Assembly (NCBI GenBank): GCA_021324655.1
Contig: JAJPIP010000066.1
Span: 1-44,397, forward strand
Source: Pseudomonadota bacterium
GTDB lineage: Bacteria; Chloroflexota; UBA5177
Length of the DNA: 44,397 nucleotides
Direction: 5' to 3'
Position numbers and translations under genes: made by a program. Below are positions 24,412 to 31,824 of this stretch, piece by piece (the stretch's first letter is position 1; each line of letters begins with the position of its first letter). The notes under the pieces are model-generated. The model did not search any database. It worked only from the letters and a program-made list of their open reading frames with translations, and had not been told where the DNA came from.

Positions 24412-24924
24412 GTGACGATACGAGTAGCCGGAGATGGAGAGATTACTCGCCCCGATGACGGCGTGGAGGGACAGCTGGCGTGCCTCATGGATTGCTACGA
24501 GACGCGCCTCTTTCGCTACGCGTACGCCCTCACCGGCAATTACGACCTCGCTCAGGATTGCACGCAGGATGCCTTCCTTCGCGCCTACGCCAATCTCCGC
24601 AAGAGAAGACCGGTGACGGCCACCTGGCTCTATACGGTCGTTCGGAATCTGGCAATGGATGAGTTCCGGCGGCGCCGCAAGGTCAGCGCAGGGGATGAGG
24701 ATCTGGAACGGGTGCCGGTCGAGGGCATCGGCGAGGGGACGGCGCTGCGAGCCGCTTTTGCCGACCTGTCGCCTGACGATCGCTCCGTCCTGTATCTCCT
24801 CGCGGTTGAGGGGTACAGCCCGGAGGAGATCGCCTCCCTGCTGGGGACGACGTACGGCGCGGTGCGCATGCGAATTTCCCGAGCCCGTCAGCGCCTGCGG
24901 CTGGCGTACGAGGCAAGCTCATGA
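24412..24924 (+). CDS. ECF-type RNA polymerase sigma factor
   Basis: A 170-residue ECF sigma factor. Region 2 is ETRLFRYAYALTGNYDLAQD and TWLYTVVRNLAMDEFRRRR; region 4 is LSPDDRSVLYLLAVEGYS with the helix-turn-helix EEIASLLGTTYGAVRMRISR. A GTG at 24412 begins the frame without an obvious ribosome-binding site. The stop overlaps the anti-sigma start as ATGA, so stoichiometry is coupled. The pair should respond to an envelope or redox signal sensed by the partner protein. Confidence 0.92.
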   Translation: MTIRVAGDGEITRPDDGVEGQLACLMDCYETRLFRYAYALTGNYDLAQDCTQDAFLRAYANLRKRRPVTATWLYTVVRNLAMDEFRRRRKVSAGDEDLERVPVEGIGEGTALRAAFADLSPDDRSVLYLLAVEGYSPEEIASLLGTTYGAVRMRISRARQRLRLAYEASS

Positions 24925-25766
24925 CGCACGAGCACTATAGCGAGCTTCTCGCCGTGCGCGGCTACTTGTCGCCGGAGGATGAGGCGGATCTATCCGCTCA
25001 CCTTCACACATGTGCTTCCTGCCGCGCGACAGAGGCTGTTTACCGACGCCAGGACCAGTTTCTCCGGCATGTGGCCTGGCCGGTGCCGCCGGCGACGTTG
25101 CGTGACGACGTCTGGGATCGCCTCGGCCCACGGCTGCCCTGGTATCGCGGCCTTCGCCTGCGCCACTTCTTCCCTCTGGCGGCCGTGTTGGTCATTGCCT
25201 TGCTGCTCTGGAAGCTGCCGGTGTCGCACCCCTCCTCCGGGTCGGTCGCCTCGTTGCCGGCAGCACGGTCCGAGACGGATGCTGCCGTCCAGAAGGGACT
25301 CAAGGCGGCTCCGGTGTATGGGCCTCTTATCCCCCGCGTGCCCGCCGGGCCAGTCGTCGACAAGAGCCTCAAGATTTCGGGACGTGCTGCGAACGCAAAG
25401 GGTGTGGCGCTCAAAGGCTGCTGCCCGCACGTGTGGAGGCTGACCCTGCGTCAACCGGCAGGATCGGCGTTCGGGTTCGAAATCATCGATCGTTTCCTGG
25501 TGTCAGGACCGGGATCCGGGCACCACACTTCGGAGACGTACGTTGTAAATCAATTGTGCGGCCCGTTGTCTCAATATGTGGCTCCATGCACCAGACGCAC
25601 CTATACGGTGCGTAGTGGTGAGGGAGATTTCGTCGCTAGATGGACGGTGCAGTGGGCCTTTGTACAGCGCACCGGTCCCAATCAGACGTCCGTGTATGTG
25701 TTCCGCACCCTGACGGTGGGGCCGAAGACGCCCAACGCCGTCACCGTCATCTATCCGGGCACGTAG
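24921..25766 (+). CDS. Zinc-type (ZAS) anti-sigma factor with one membrane helix
   Basis: A 281-residue partner of the preceding ECF sigma. The ZAS motif Hx3Cx2C is His27, Cys31, Cys34 (HLHTCASC), expected to bind zinc and clamp the sigma factor. One membrane helix spans about residues 84-100 (FPLAAVLVIALLLWKLP). The outer domain of about 180 residues is beta-rich and holds four Cys: a CC pair (GCCPHVW) and two single Cys (LCGPL, APCTRR). These could form disulfides and serve as a redox sensor; that is inference. The domain is otherwise unrecognised. Confidence 0.85.
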   Translation: MTHEHYSELLAVRGYLSPEDEADLSAHLHTCASCRATEAVYRRQDQFLRHVAWPVPPATLRDDVWDRLGPRLPWYRGLRLRHFFPLAAVLVIALLLWKLPVSHPSSGSVASLPAARSETDAAVQKGLKAAPVYGPLIPRVPAGPVVDKSLKISGRAANAKGVALKGCCPHVWRLTLRQPAGSAFGFEIIDRFLVSGPGSGHHTSETYVVNQLCGPLSQYVAPCTRRTYTVRSGEGDFVARWTVQWAFVQRTGPNQTSVYVFRTLTVGPKTPNAVTVIYPGT

Positions 25767-26004
25767 GGCCGTTTCTGCATTGATGCCGGTGACGGCAGGT
25801 GCACCGATCCGTCCTACCGCGGTCGGCGACGCGGATGGAGCCGAAAGGGATGCGCCGGGGCCTCGAAGGCTCACTCCCCGTGCGGTGAGCAGGGCAACAA
25901 TCCCTGCCGGAGTGTCCAGCAGTCCCGCCACCCAGAACAACGTGTCAAGACCAACTCATACGAGAGAGACCGATGGGGTCGCGGACCGGACGCTGGGTGA
26001 TGAG

Positions 26005-26763
26005 CTAGCCGTCGACGCCGAACCCGAGGTTCGGGAAGCAGTCCAGATGGCCCGCGAGAGTGACATGGGCGTTGTTCCGCGGACTCACGAACCCACCCGC
26101 CAGGAAGCCGAGATGCTGCCGCGTTGCCTGAGTGATGTTGCCGGGAAAGGGACCCGGCGATGACCGCATGAAGAAGCTGTTCGGACCGTCGGACCCATTG
26201 AACGGCGGGTAGCTGATATAGCCCCGAACAGCCAGACCGTAATTGTCGTAGAGTCGGTGCGGACGCGCGGCACAGAAGGCGAATGCCTGCGACACGGTGA
26301 GGGTGACGCGCGCCTGTGCGGGTGACAGCGGTGGCTCGAGTGTGATACCGGACGTGACCACGCGGTGGAGAGTCCCGGCGGTCACGTCGACGACGACGTC
26401 GGAGAACTGCAGTGGGTGCGTGACCGGCACATGGAACAGCGCCTCGAAGTGACCGCGCTGCCGACCTGACCGGAGGCGAACCTGAAAATCGGCCGACTCG
26501 ACAACGCGACGGTCCAAGTGCCAGCTGACGTGGCGCAAGGCCAGGGTCACCGCGATGGGGGCCACCCGCTTGCGCGTCGACACCTGGACAACGACCCGCA
26601 AAGTCTGACTGTTCGGCACCTGCTTCCAGTCCGCTGGGACCCAGTGGCCGTCCCAGGCGTACAGCCGCTCGCTCACGATCAGTGGTGGGAGAGTGCCGGC
26701 ACGAGCGGGTGCCAGCGGAACAATGGCGGCGACGATGAGCGACAGCAGGACGAGCACACGCAT
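26005..26763 (-). CDS. Secreted protein of unknown function
   Basis: A 252-residue protein with a Sec signal peptide (MRVLVLLSLIVAAIVPLAPARAG minus its ends, cleavage probably after ARA). The mature part alternates short beta-strands (RVVVQVSTRKRVAPIAVTLA, FSDVVVDVTAGTLHRVV) and may be an Ig-like fold. Two Cys are present (AFCAARP, LDCFPN). AAAGGAT precedes the ATG at 26763. No enzyme motif or family is recognised. The 238-bp gap after the anti-sigma gene (25767-26004) holds no recognisable element. Confidence 0.7.
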   Translation of the reverse strand: MRVLVLLSLIVAAIVPLAPARAGTLPPLIVSERLYAWDGHWVPADWKQVPNSQTLRVVVQVSTRKRVAPIAVTLALRHVSWHLDRRVVESADFQVRLRSGRQRGHFEALFHVPVTHPLQFSDVVVDVTAGTLHRVVTSGITLEPPLSPAQARVTLTVSQAFAFCAARPHRLYDNYGLAVRGYISYPPFNGSDGPNSFFMRSSPGPFPGNITQATRQHLGFLAGGFVSPRNNAHVTLAGHLDCFPNLGFGVDG

Positions 26764-26856
26764 GGGCGGATCCTTTCGAGTCTCTCTCCTGGAAACGGCC
26801 TCGGGCCCGCTTTGTCACACCTCGCCGGAGAAAGACGGGGAGTGAGCCGGACGACT

Positions 26857-27465
26857 TCACGCCGGCCGCAGGGCCCCGTAGCCTTCTCTCAACCCGTAGA
26901 CGACGATGACCAGGGCGGCCAGCGGGTCGGCCCACCACCAGCCGGCGAGAGCGTTGAGGGCAATGCCGATGAGCACCGAGCCCGCCAGAATGCCGTCCAC
27001 GACGGTGACCCGGGACTCCTTCAAGAGCACCGGGTTGCCGAGCGCTTGCCCCGTCCTCCCCTTCCCGTAAGCGAGCAGGAGCATGGCGGTGAAGGTCAGA
27101 GCCAGCCAGATGATGCCGGGGACGGAGGTCTGCGCATGGAAGCGTGTGATCAGGACGATGGCCGACTGGATGGTGAGGTAGATCGCCAGCAGAAGAAACG
27201 CGATGCCGATCAGCCGCTCGGCGAGCCGCTCTCTGTCCTCGTTGATGGCCTTGAGCTGCCAGACGACCACGACCGAGGCGAAGATCTCGATCACGGAATC
27301 AATGCCGAACCCGGCGAGCGCGACCGAGCGAGCCGTGTAAGCGGCGACGAGCACGATCACACAACCGACGACATTCCAGCCGAGCGTGGCGTATTCCAGT
27401 CGGAGGCCGCGGGTAACGAGCGCCGAACGATCACGCACCTGGTCGACCGCGCCGTCCAGACTCAT
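26857..27465 (-). CDS. Cation diffusion facilitator-like transporter, short form
   Basis: A 202-residue protein with five or six membrane helices. GFGIDSVIEIFASVVVVW corresponds to CDF helix 2 and VDGILAGSVLIGIALNA plus GWWWADPLAALVIVVYG to helices 5 and 6. The usual helix 2 His-x3-Asp pair is replaced by Phe/Gly-x-x-Asp, and the cytoplasmic C-terminal metal-sensing domain is missing. This short branch is common in actinobacterial and chloroflexal genomes. Substrate metal is uncertain. It overlaps the DUF6062 gene by ATGA. Confidence 0.82.
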   Translation of the reverse strand: MSLDGAVDQVRDRSALVTRGLRLEYATLGWNVVGCVIVLVAAYTARSVALAGFGIDSVIEIFASVVVVWQLKAINEDRERLAERLIGIAFLLLAIYLTIQSAIVLITRFHAQTSVPGIIWLALTFTAMLLLAYGKGRTGQALGNPVLLKESRVTVVDGILAGSVLIGIALNALAGWWWADPLAALVIVVYGLREGYGALRPA

Positions 27466-28208
27466 CCCTCGGTTCCACTCGACGCTACGTTGAGCGCCGT
27501 TCGCCAGGAGCGCATCTCTGCCCCTTTTGGTTCATCGGCGAAGCGGTAGTCGTGCTTGCGGGCGAGCTCGGCGAGATCGTCGGTGATCTGCCGCAAGGTG
27601 CGTATCTCGACCGCGCGAAGGAGAACCTGCTGCGCGTCGCTCGCGACGTCGCCGGCCAGGTGATAGTGCCCGAGACAGAGGCGAGCCGCCCGTGAAAAGA
27701 GAGCGGCGAACTCCTCGTTCTCGAGAGCCGCCAGCATGGCGCCAATCACCGTCCAGGTGATATCTCGCTCCGCATCACAGACCGTACAGGGACGGCGGGC
27801 AACCTCGCTCTCCCATGTCGCCCCCGGAGCGCTGCGCACCAACCGCGACAGGTCAAGCAAGCTGCCGGCAGAGCGACTCTGACCACCCTCGAGGGAACGC
27901 AGGTGCGCCGTCAGGACGTCGCGCAGAATGATGGCCGTGCCCAGCGCATCGCCCTGGCGCAGGATGAAGCCGGCATGATAGCGGCAGAAGCCACCAGCCT
28001 GACGGATGGCCTGGCGCGCCGGGACGTCGTTGACATTCTCATAGAAAAGGGCGTCGATGCGTCTCTCGACGCCGCGGCGCACCGCCAGACAGACGCCACA
28101 GACGTCAGACCCGTCCTGCCACAGACGCTTGAGCTCAAATGCAGTCGTGCTCAGCTGACTGTCACCGTCTTGCTTCCCGATGATTTCCTCCTTCGCGCCT
28201 CGCTCCAT
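27462..28208 (-). CDS. DUF6062 family Cys/His-rich protein
   Basis: About 248 residues from an ATG at 28208; a TTG eight codons earlier is also in frame. The protein carries a duplicated metal-like motif: CxxC at 37-40 with CxxH at 75-78, and CxxC at 141-144 with CxxH at 178-181. The spacing between the halves of each motif (34-35 residues) is nearly identical, suggesting two zinc sites from an internal duplication. The remaining sequence is helical. Family function is unknown. It is coupled to the CDF gene, so a metal-related role is possible but unproven. Confidence 0.8.
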   Translation of the reverse strand: MERGAKEEIIGKQDGDSQLSTTAFELKRLWQDGSDVCGVCLAVRRGVERRIDALFYENVNDVPARQAIRQAGGFCRYHAGFILRQGDALGTAIILRDVLTAHLRSLEGGQSRSAGSLLDLSRLVRSAPGATWESEVARRPCTVCDAERDITWTVIGAMLAALENEEFAALFSRAARLCLGHYHLAGDVASDAQQVLLRAVEIRTLRQITDDLAELARKHDYRFADEPKGAEMRSWRTALNVASSGTEG

Positions 28209-28285
28209 GCCGGCAGATTGATCAGCCGGCAATTGGCGCGTAGTGTTAGACGTGCGTCCTCTTTAAGATCCTGCCGGAAGGGAGT

Positions 28286-29311
28286 ATGGTGCCGATAGAG
28301 TTCCGGCGCGATGTGGTAACGGCGCGTTTTGTGAACCCCGCCGGCGGTGAGATCGAAGATCGCCGGCTCGACATTCGCTTTGATCCGCTTCTCCATACCT
28401 CGTCTCGTATCGCGCCCGGAGTCCGTCTCCCGACGGCACAACCCGAGGCGCTGCTGCCGCTCCAGCAGCCTGACCCGACCTGCCCCTTTTGCCCTGGGCG
28501 TGTGGAGAAGGTCACGCCGACGCTGCTGCCGGCGATCGCCCCGGAGGGCAGAATTCGGTGCGGCGAGACGCTCCTCTTTCCCAACCTGGTGCCGTACTCG
28601 CAGTACGCAGCGGTCGCCGTTTTCTCCTCTCGACACTGGCTCTCCCTCCCGGACTTTACTCCGCCGCTTCTGCTCGACAACCTGAACGCCGCGCTGTCCT
28701 ATATACGGCGGGTGGCTCAGGCCGACCGCAGTGTCCGGTATGCCGCATACAACGTGAACTATCTGTATCCATCGGGCGGCTCGTTGCCCCATCCCCACTC
28801 CCAGGTCTACGTGGACCGACATGCCACCACCATGATGCGGCTGCAGGAAGACGCGGCCGTCAGCTACCTGGCACGTCACGGCCGTCCATTCTGGGAGGAT
28901 CTCGTCGACGAAGAGGAGGGCCGGGGCGAGCGGTTCATCGGCAGGCTGGGGAGAACGGCGTGGATTACCCCTTTTGCTCCACTCGGCTTCAACGAGGTGC
29001 GGGTGATCGTGCGCGGCGTCGGGACGGTGTTGGAGCTGACCGACGCCGACCTGCGCTCACTTGCCCACGGTATCGCGCGCGTTCTGATCGCGTATGACGA
29101 TCAGGGATACAACAGCTTCAACCTCGCCCTGTCCTCCGCCCTTGATCCCGCGCGGCCGGCGCTCGGCGTGACCATGTCGATGATCACGCGCAGCGCCCTT
29201 GTCCCCTACTACCGAAGCGATGCCATGTACCTGGAGCGATTGCACTGGGAAGCCGCGGTCGATCGCCCGCCGGAGGAGGTCGCAAGGGACCTGCGCACCG
29301 TCTTCGGCTGA
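28286..29311 (+). CDS. GalT-like HIT-superfamily nucleotidylyltransferase
   Basis: A 341-residue protein of the galactose-1-phosphate uridylyltransferase class. CPFC (Cys66, Cys69) is the likely metal site, ETLLFPNLVPYSQYAAV is the family block, and GSLPHPHSQVYVD holds the active-site HPHSQ (His169, His171, Gln173). GalT enzymes usually have HPHxQ with the second His as nucleophile, so chemistry is conserved. No galK or galE is nearby, and the N-terminal 60 residues differ from E. coli GalT, so the substrate may be another sugar-1-phosphate. GGAAGGGAG lies just before the ATG. Confidence 0.85.
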   Translation: MVPIEFRRDVVTARFVNPAGGEIEDRRLDIRFDPLLHTSSRIAPGVRLPTAQPEALLPLQQPDPTCPFCPGRVEKVTPTLLPAIAPEGRIRCGETLLFPNLVPYSQYAAVAVFSSRHWLSLPDFTPPLLLDNLNAALSYIRRVAQADRSVRYAAYNVNYLYPSGGSLPHPHSQVYVDRHATTMMRLQEDAAVSYLARHGRPFWEDLVDEEEGRGERFIGRLGRTAWITPFAPLGFNEVRVIVRGVGTVLELTDADLRSLAHGIARVLIAYDDQGYNSFNLALSSALDPARPALGVTMSMITRSALVPYYRSDAMYLERLHWEAAVDRPPEEVARDLRTVFG

Positions 29312-29320
29312 GCGAGCCGC

Positions 29321-29326
29321 TATTGT
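29321..29326 (+). promoter_or_regulatory. -10-like TATTGT box, leaderless start of small membrane protein
   Basis: TATTGT ends 6 nt before the ATG at 29333 with no Shine-Dalgarno. Confidence 0.4.
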
Positions 29327-29332
29327 CGAACC

Positions 29333-29548
29333 ATGAGCAGCCTGACAATCTTTGGTGCCTGTGCGGTCACGGTCATGATGGTGTCCTACGCACTCGAGCG
29401 GCGGTCCTCCTGGTGGATTCTGGTCTTTGCCGGCGCCTGCGCCGCCTCCTCGGCGTACGGATGGCTGGCCGGCACCTGGCCGTTTGGCGTGGTCGAAGCG
29501 CTCTGGGCAGTGGTCGCCGCTCGTCGCTGGCAAGTGACGCGGACGTGA
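29333..29548 (+). CDS. Small conserved membrane protein, 71 aa
   Basis: Two to three hydrophobic helices: SLTIFGACAVTVMMVSYALE, WWILVFAGACAASSAYGWLA and WPFGVVEALWAVVAARRW. The pattern closely resembles small proteins seen in many actinobacteria and chloroflexi, possibly DUF6552. No charged catalytic residues are apparent. It lies 21 bp after the GalT-like gene, and probably has its own leaderless start. Confidence 0.7.
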   Translation: MSSLTIFGACAVTVMMVSYALERRSSWWILVFAGACAASSAYGWLAGTWPFGVVEALWAVVAARRWQVTRT

Positions 29549-29768
29549 GTGATCTGCAACTGTTCCTGGTCAAGATGGGGACAAAACTGTTCGGGGGGTA
29601 TCCCATGAGTCTGGCGTCGCCGGAGCCGTCTGTCTAGCGGCCTTTCGGCACGAGTCACGCGCTGACAATTGTCACCGCTCTATCGTGATGGACCTCACTA
29701 CTGGACATCCCGGGAACCGCATACGCTCGAAGGGAGCCATAACGGCACCCGGCGAGGAAGGAGAGCGC

Positions 29769-30281
29769 ATGACACCACCAGCGATTGGTCCGACGGGAGG
29801 GCAGGCAGAGTTCCTTCAACCGGCAGCATCACGGCCGACCTACATCGCGGTTGTCTGGGCGTTCCTTCTCGTGCTTGGCGCCTTCTTTCTGTTTGCCGTG
29901 GCATCCGATCTGGCAGCCGATCTCCGGACCGGCATGCCCAACGATCATCTGGGAACCTTCAGGAGTCTGGCCGGAATATCGTGGACAGAGGCGACGGGCC
30001 AGGTCCGTGGCGTAACGAGATACATCACCTTGCTCGAAGTGACATACGCGTTCCATGAGTTGGTCTTTGCCGTCCTGTATCTCATCATCGTGGCGATCCC
30101 ATTTCGTCAGGGTCGGCTCTGGGCCTGGTGGGCGTGCTGGCCCGTGGAGATCGCCAACGTCGCCTATCTCCTCACTTTCGGAGCTCACGACTCCACTATC
30201 TTCTACCGCGCCCTGATTGCGGCACTCGCTCTCCCGGTGTTGCTTCTGATAGCCGCTCCGTGGTTTTTCAGGAGCAAGTAA
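29769..30281 (+). CDS. Four-helix membrane protein, unknown function
   Basis: A 170-residue integral membrane protein. The ATG at 29769 follows GGAAGGAG at good spacing; a longer in-frame extension upstream has no such site. Predicted helices are near YIAVVWAFLLVLGAFFLFAV, LVFAVLYLIIVAIPF, AWWACWPVEIANVAYLLTF and ALIAALALPVLLLIAAPWFF. The gap 29549-29768 holds nothing I can assign. No family is recognised. Confidence 0.75.
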   Translation: MTPPAIGPTGGQAEFLQPAASRPTYIAVVWAFLLVLGAFFLFAVASDLAADLRTGMPNDHLGTFRSLAGISWTEATGQVRGVTRYITLLEVTYAFHELVFAVLYLIIVAIPFRQGRLWAWWACWPVEIANVAYLLTFGAHDSTIFYRALIAALALPVLLLIAAPWFFRSK

Positions 30282-30315
30282 TTCCGTCGGAGCCGCGCCT
30301 GTTCCATGAGGAGTC

Positions 30316-30783
30316 GTGCAGCGGGAGCCAGGACGTGCGAAATTGGAAGGAGCAAAGGACAGTATCGTGTTCAGCAGCGGCTTCAGTGAGCTCGTCCTCA
30401 TCGTGAACGACGTCCGGCAGTCGGCGGTGTTCTACCGCGACGTCGTGAAACTGACCCCTGATACCGAGCCGAACGAGGAGTGGGCATGGTTCTGGGCGGG
30501 TGAGCCCGGGAAGCGGCAACGTCTCGCCGTGCACCGCGGCACCCTCCTCTTTGAGGAACACTCGCCGCTTCCCGAGGGCCGGCGCTTCGGGCAGGTGCAC
30601 TTTGCCCTTGAAGTACCGCGCCGGCGATTAGATACTGCCGTGGAACACATCGCGCAGCAGGGCGTTGATGTCTATGGTCCCGTGCACTTTGACTGGATGC
30701 ACGCGATGTCGTACTACTTCTACGATCCGGATGGGAATCTCGTCGAGTTCTGGAGTCCACAAGAGGACCGCTCGGACTCATGA
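30316..30783 (+). CDS. VOC-fold (glyoxalase/bleomycin-resistance-like) protein
   Basis: A 155-residue single VOC module pair: FSELVLIVNDVRQSAVFYRD opens the first beta-alpha-beta unit, GQVHFALEVPRRRLDTAVEH the second, and SYYFYDPDGNLVEFWSP is the classical C-terminal strand with a metal-ligand Glu. Such proteins are metal-dependent lyases, dioxygenases or drug-binding proteins; the activity here is unknown. The start is uncertain: the GTG at 30316 with GAGGAG close by, or a GTG at 30367. Confidence 0.85.
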   Translation: MQREPGRAKLEGAKDSIVFSSGFSELVLIVNDVRQSAVFYRDVVKLTPDTEPNEEWAWFWAGEPGKRQRLAVHRGTLLFEEHSPLPEGRRFGQVHFALEVPRRRLDTAVEHIAQQGVDVYGPVHFDWMHAMSYYFYDPDGNLVEFWSPQEDRSDS

Positions 30784-30925
30784 AGCACCCGAGCCCGTCG
30801 TTGTCGCCGTAAGTCTGTAGGTCCGCAGCGCTTCACCGCCCTTCCTCAGCATCGGTTCCCGACGTAAGCATTGAGTCAGAGACTGGCTCGGCGTGGTGGA
30901 GTCATGCTGCCCTGTGCCGTGTCCC

Positions 30926-30952
30926 GGACGCGGACAGGGGCCGCGTCCCTAC
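30926..30952 (-). repeat. REP palindrome, copy 1
   Basis: GGACGCGG and CCGCGTCC form an 8-bp stem with a 7-base loop (30926-30948). On the minus strand the stem is directly preceded by GTAG (30949-30952), the foot tetranucleotide of REP elements. It lies in the otherwise empty 30784-31089 gap, downstream of the transposase. Confidence 0.75.
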
Positions 30953-31089
30953 GGGGAGGGCGTGTAGACCAGCTGGACCGGCGAAGAATCTAGATTATGA
31001 CCGCGTCCATAGGGAGAGGTCCTGCCCAGCCGACGTGGAGGATGCACGAGGAAACGTCGCATCTTCTGGTGGGGGATGGGGGACCGATC

Positions 31090-31785
31090 CTATCCGTGAA
31101 ACGCCGGGTTCTCGCGGTCGAGGGCCCACTGCCGCGGGTTATTGACGATGTACTCCCGAATGGCATCCAACTCACGGTCGTTGCGAATCACCCGCTCGTA
31201 GAATCGCTGCTGCCACAGCCTCTTGTCATACGCCGGCCAGCTCTCCTGCTTGACCCCCAGCCCGTACTGCCAGACCGTCATGGTCTTGAACCGCCGTATC
31301 ACATCACCGAGGGACGGGCCCTGTCTGAGATCCTTGAGGTCATGGGCGGCATCTGTCCTCTGCTCGACCTGACCTTGGAAACCCACGCCATTCCCTGTAG
31401 GGACGCGGCCCTTGTCCGCGTCCCGGGTCCCTTCCAGCACGACGATGCCGTGCACATGGTTCGGCATCACGACAAAGGCGTCGAGATGTACCCCGTCGTA
31501 CACAGCCAGTTCCTGCCACACATCACGCACCATCGACCCTGGAGGCGAGAGATGCATCTCCCCCTCCGTCACGGCGCCGAGCAAGGGGCGGCGTCCGTGA
31601 ATACAGATGGTGACGAAGTAATAACCGACCTGGGAGTAGTCGTAGCCCTGCAGGCGGGTAGTGCGCCGGGACGGGTGGGAGGAGGCCGGCCTTCTGGGAG
31701 GAGTGAAATCGGACGCGGCCCCTGTCCGCGTCCCGACGACACGATCGTTGCACGCCGGCCGCAGAGCATCCTCCCGGTGAGTCAA
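31090..31785 (-). CDS. REP-associated tyrosine transposase (RAYT, Y1/HUH)
   Basis: About 231 residues from a TTG start. The core LQGYDYSQVGYYFVTICIHG is the RAYT N-terminal signature, MPNHVHGIVVL holds the HUH motif (His110, His112), and RFYERVIRND with EYIVNNPRQW holds the likely catalytic Tyr196. HUH enzymes nick single-stranded DNA through a 5'-phosphotyrosine link at a hairpin foot. Two REP palindromes lie inside the frame: one encodes part of residues 16-27 (VVGTRTGAASDF) and the other part of 119-130 (GTRDADKGRVPT). Both occupy positions before or between conserved blocks, so activity may survive. The TTG start is weak; the true N-terminus could lie closer to LQGYDYS. Confidence 0.85.
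   Translation of the reverse strand: MTHREDALRPACNDRVVGTRTGAASDFTPPRRPASSHPSRRTTRLQGYDYSQVGYYFVTICIHGRRPLLGAVTEGEMHLSPPGSMVRDVWQELAVYDGVHLDAFVVMPNHVHGIVVLEGTRDADKGRVPTGNGVGFQGQVEQRTDAAHDLKDLRQGPSLGDVIRRFKTMTVWQYGLGVKQESWPAYDKRLWQQRFYERVIRNDRELDAIREYIVNNPRQWALDRENPAFHG
31397..31424 (+). repeat. REP palindrome, copy 2, inside the transposase gene
   Basis: GTAG at 31397-31400 abuts GGACGCGG; extended by one pair the stem is GGGACGCGG/CCGCGTCCC (9 bp) with a 7-base loop. It is read in frame as part of GTRDADKGRVPT in the transposase. Confidence 0.75.
31711..31733 (+). repeat. REP palindrome, copy 3, near the transposase start
   Basis: GGACGCGG/CCGCGTCC stem with a loop identical to the reverse complement of copy 1. 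The GTAG foot is missing (AATC instead). It is read in frame as GTRTGAAS. Confidence 0.7.
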
Positions 31786-31805
31786 TCTCCGGCTCGGCCC
31801 AATCG

Positions 31806-31824
31806 AGCAGGGACGGGTCCCGCT
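31806..31824 (+). repeat. REP-like bulged palindrome, copy 4
   Basis: AGC-A-GGGAC pairs with GTCCC-GCT, giving an 8-bp stem with one bulged base, a typical REP imperfection. It overlaps the stop codon of the TIGR03943 gene and marks the likely upstream edge of the RAYT locus. It shares only the GGGAC/GTCCC core with copies 1-3. Confidence 0.5.

Larger units (their letters stand above)
30926..31824. mobile_element. REP/RAYT locus
   Basis: A REP-associated tyrosine transposase gene (minus strand) with four REP-like palindromes in or beside it, in both orientations. RAYTs are usually single-copy, domesticated relatives of IS200/IS605 transposases that act on REP hairpins. Outer boundaries cannot be fixed from one copy. 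Confidence 0.65.

Noticed and set aside
25468-25482. GGGTTCGAAATC resembling a tRNA T-loop
   Set aside because: No acceptor or anticodon stem can be drawn around it and it lies inside the anti-sigma coding sequence.
29566-29637. A 20-odd codon frame after the small membrane protein gene
   Set aside because: No ribosome-binding site or -10 box at leaderless distance; likely chance.
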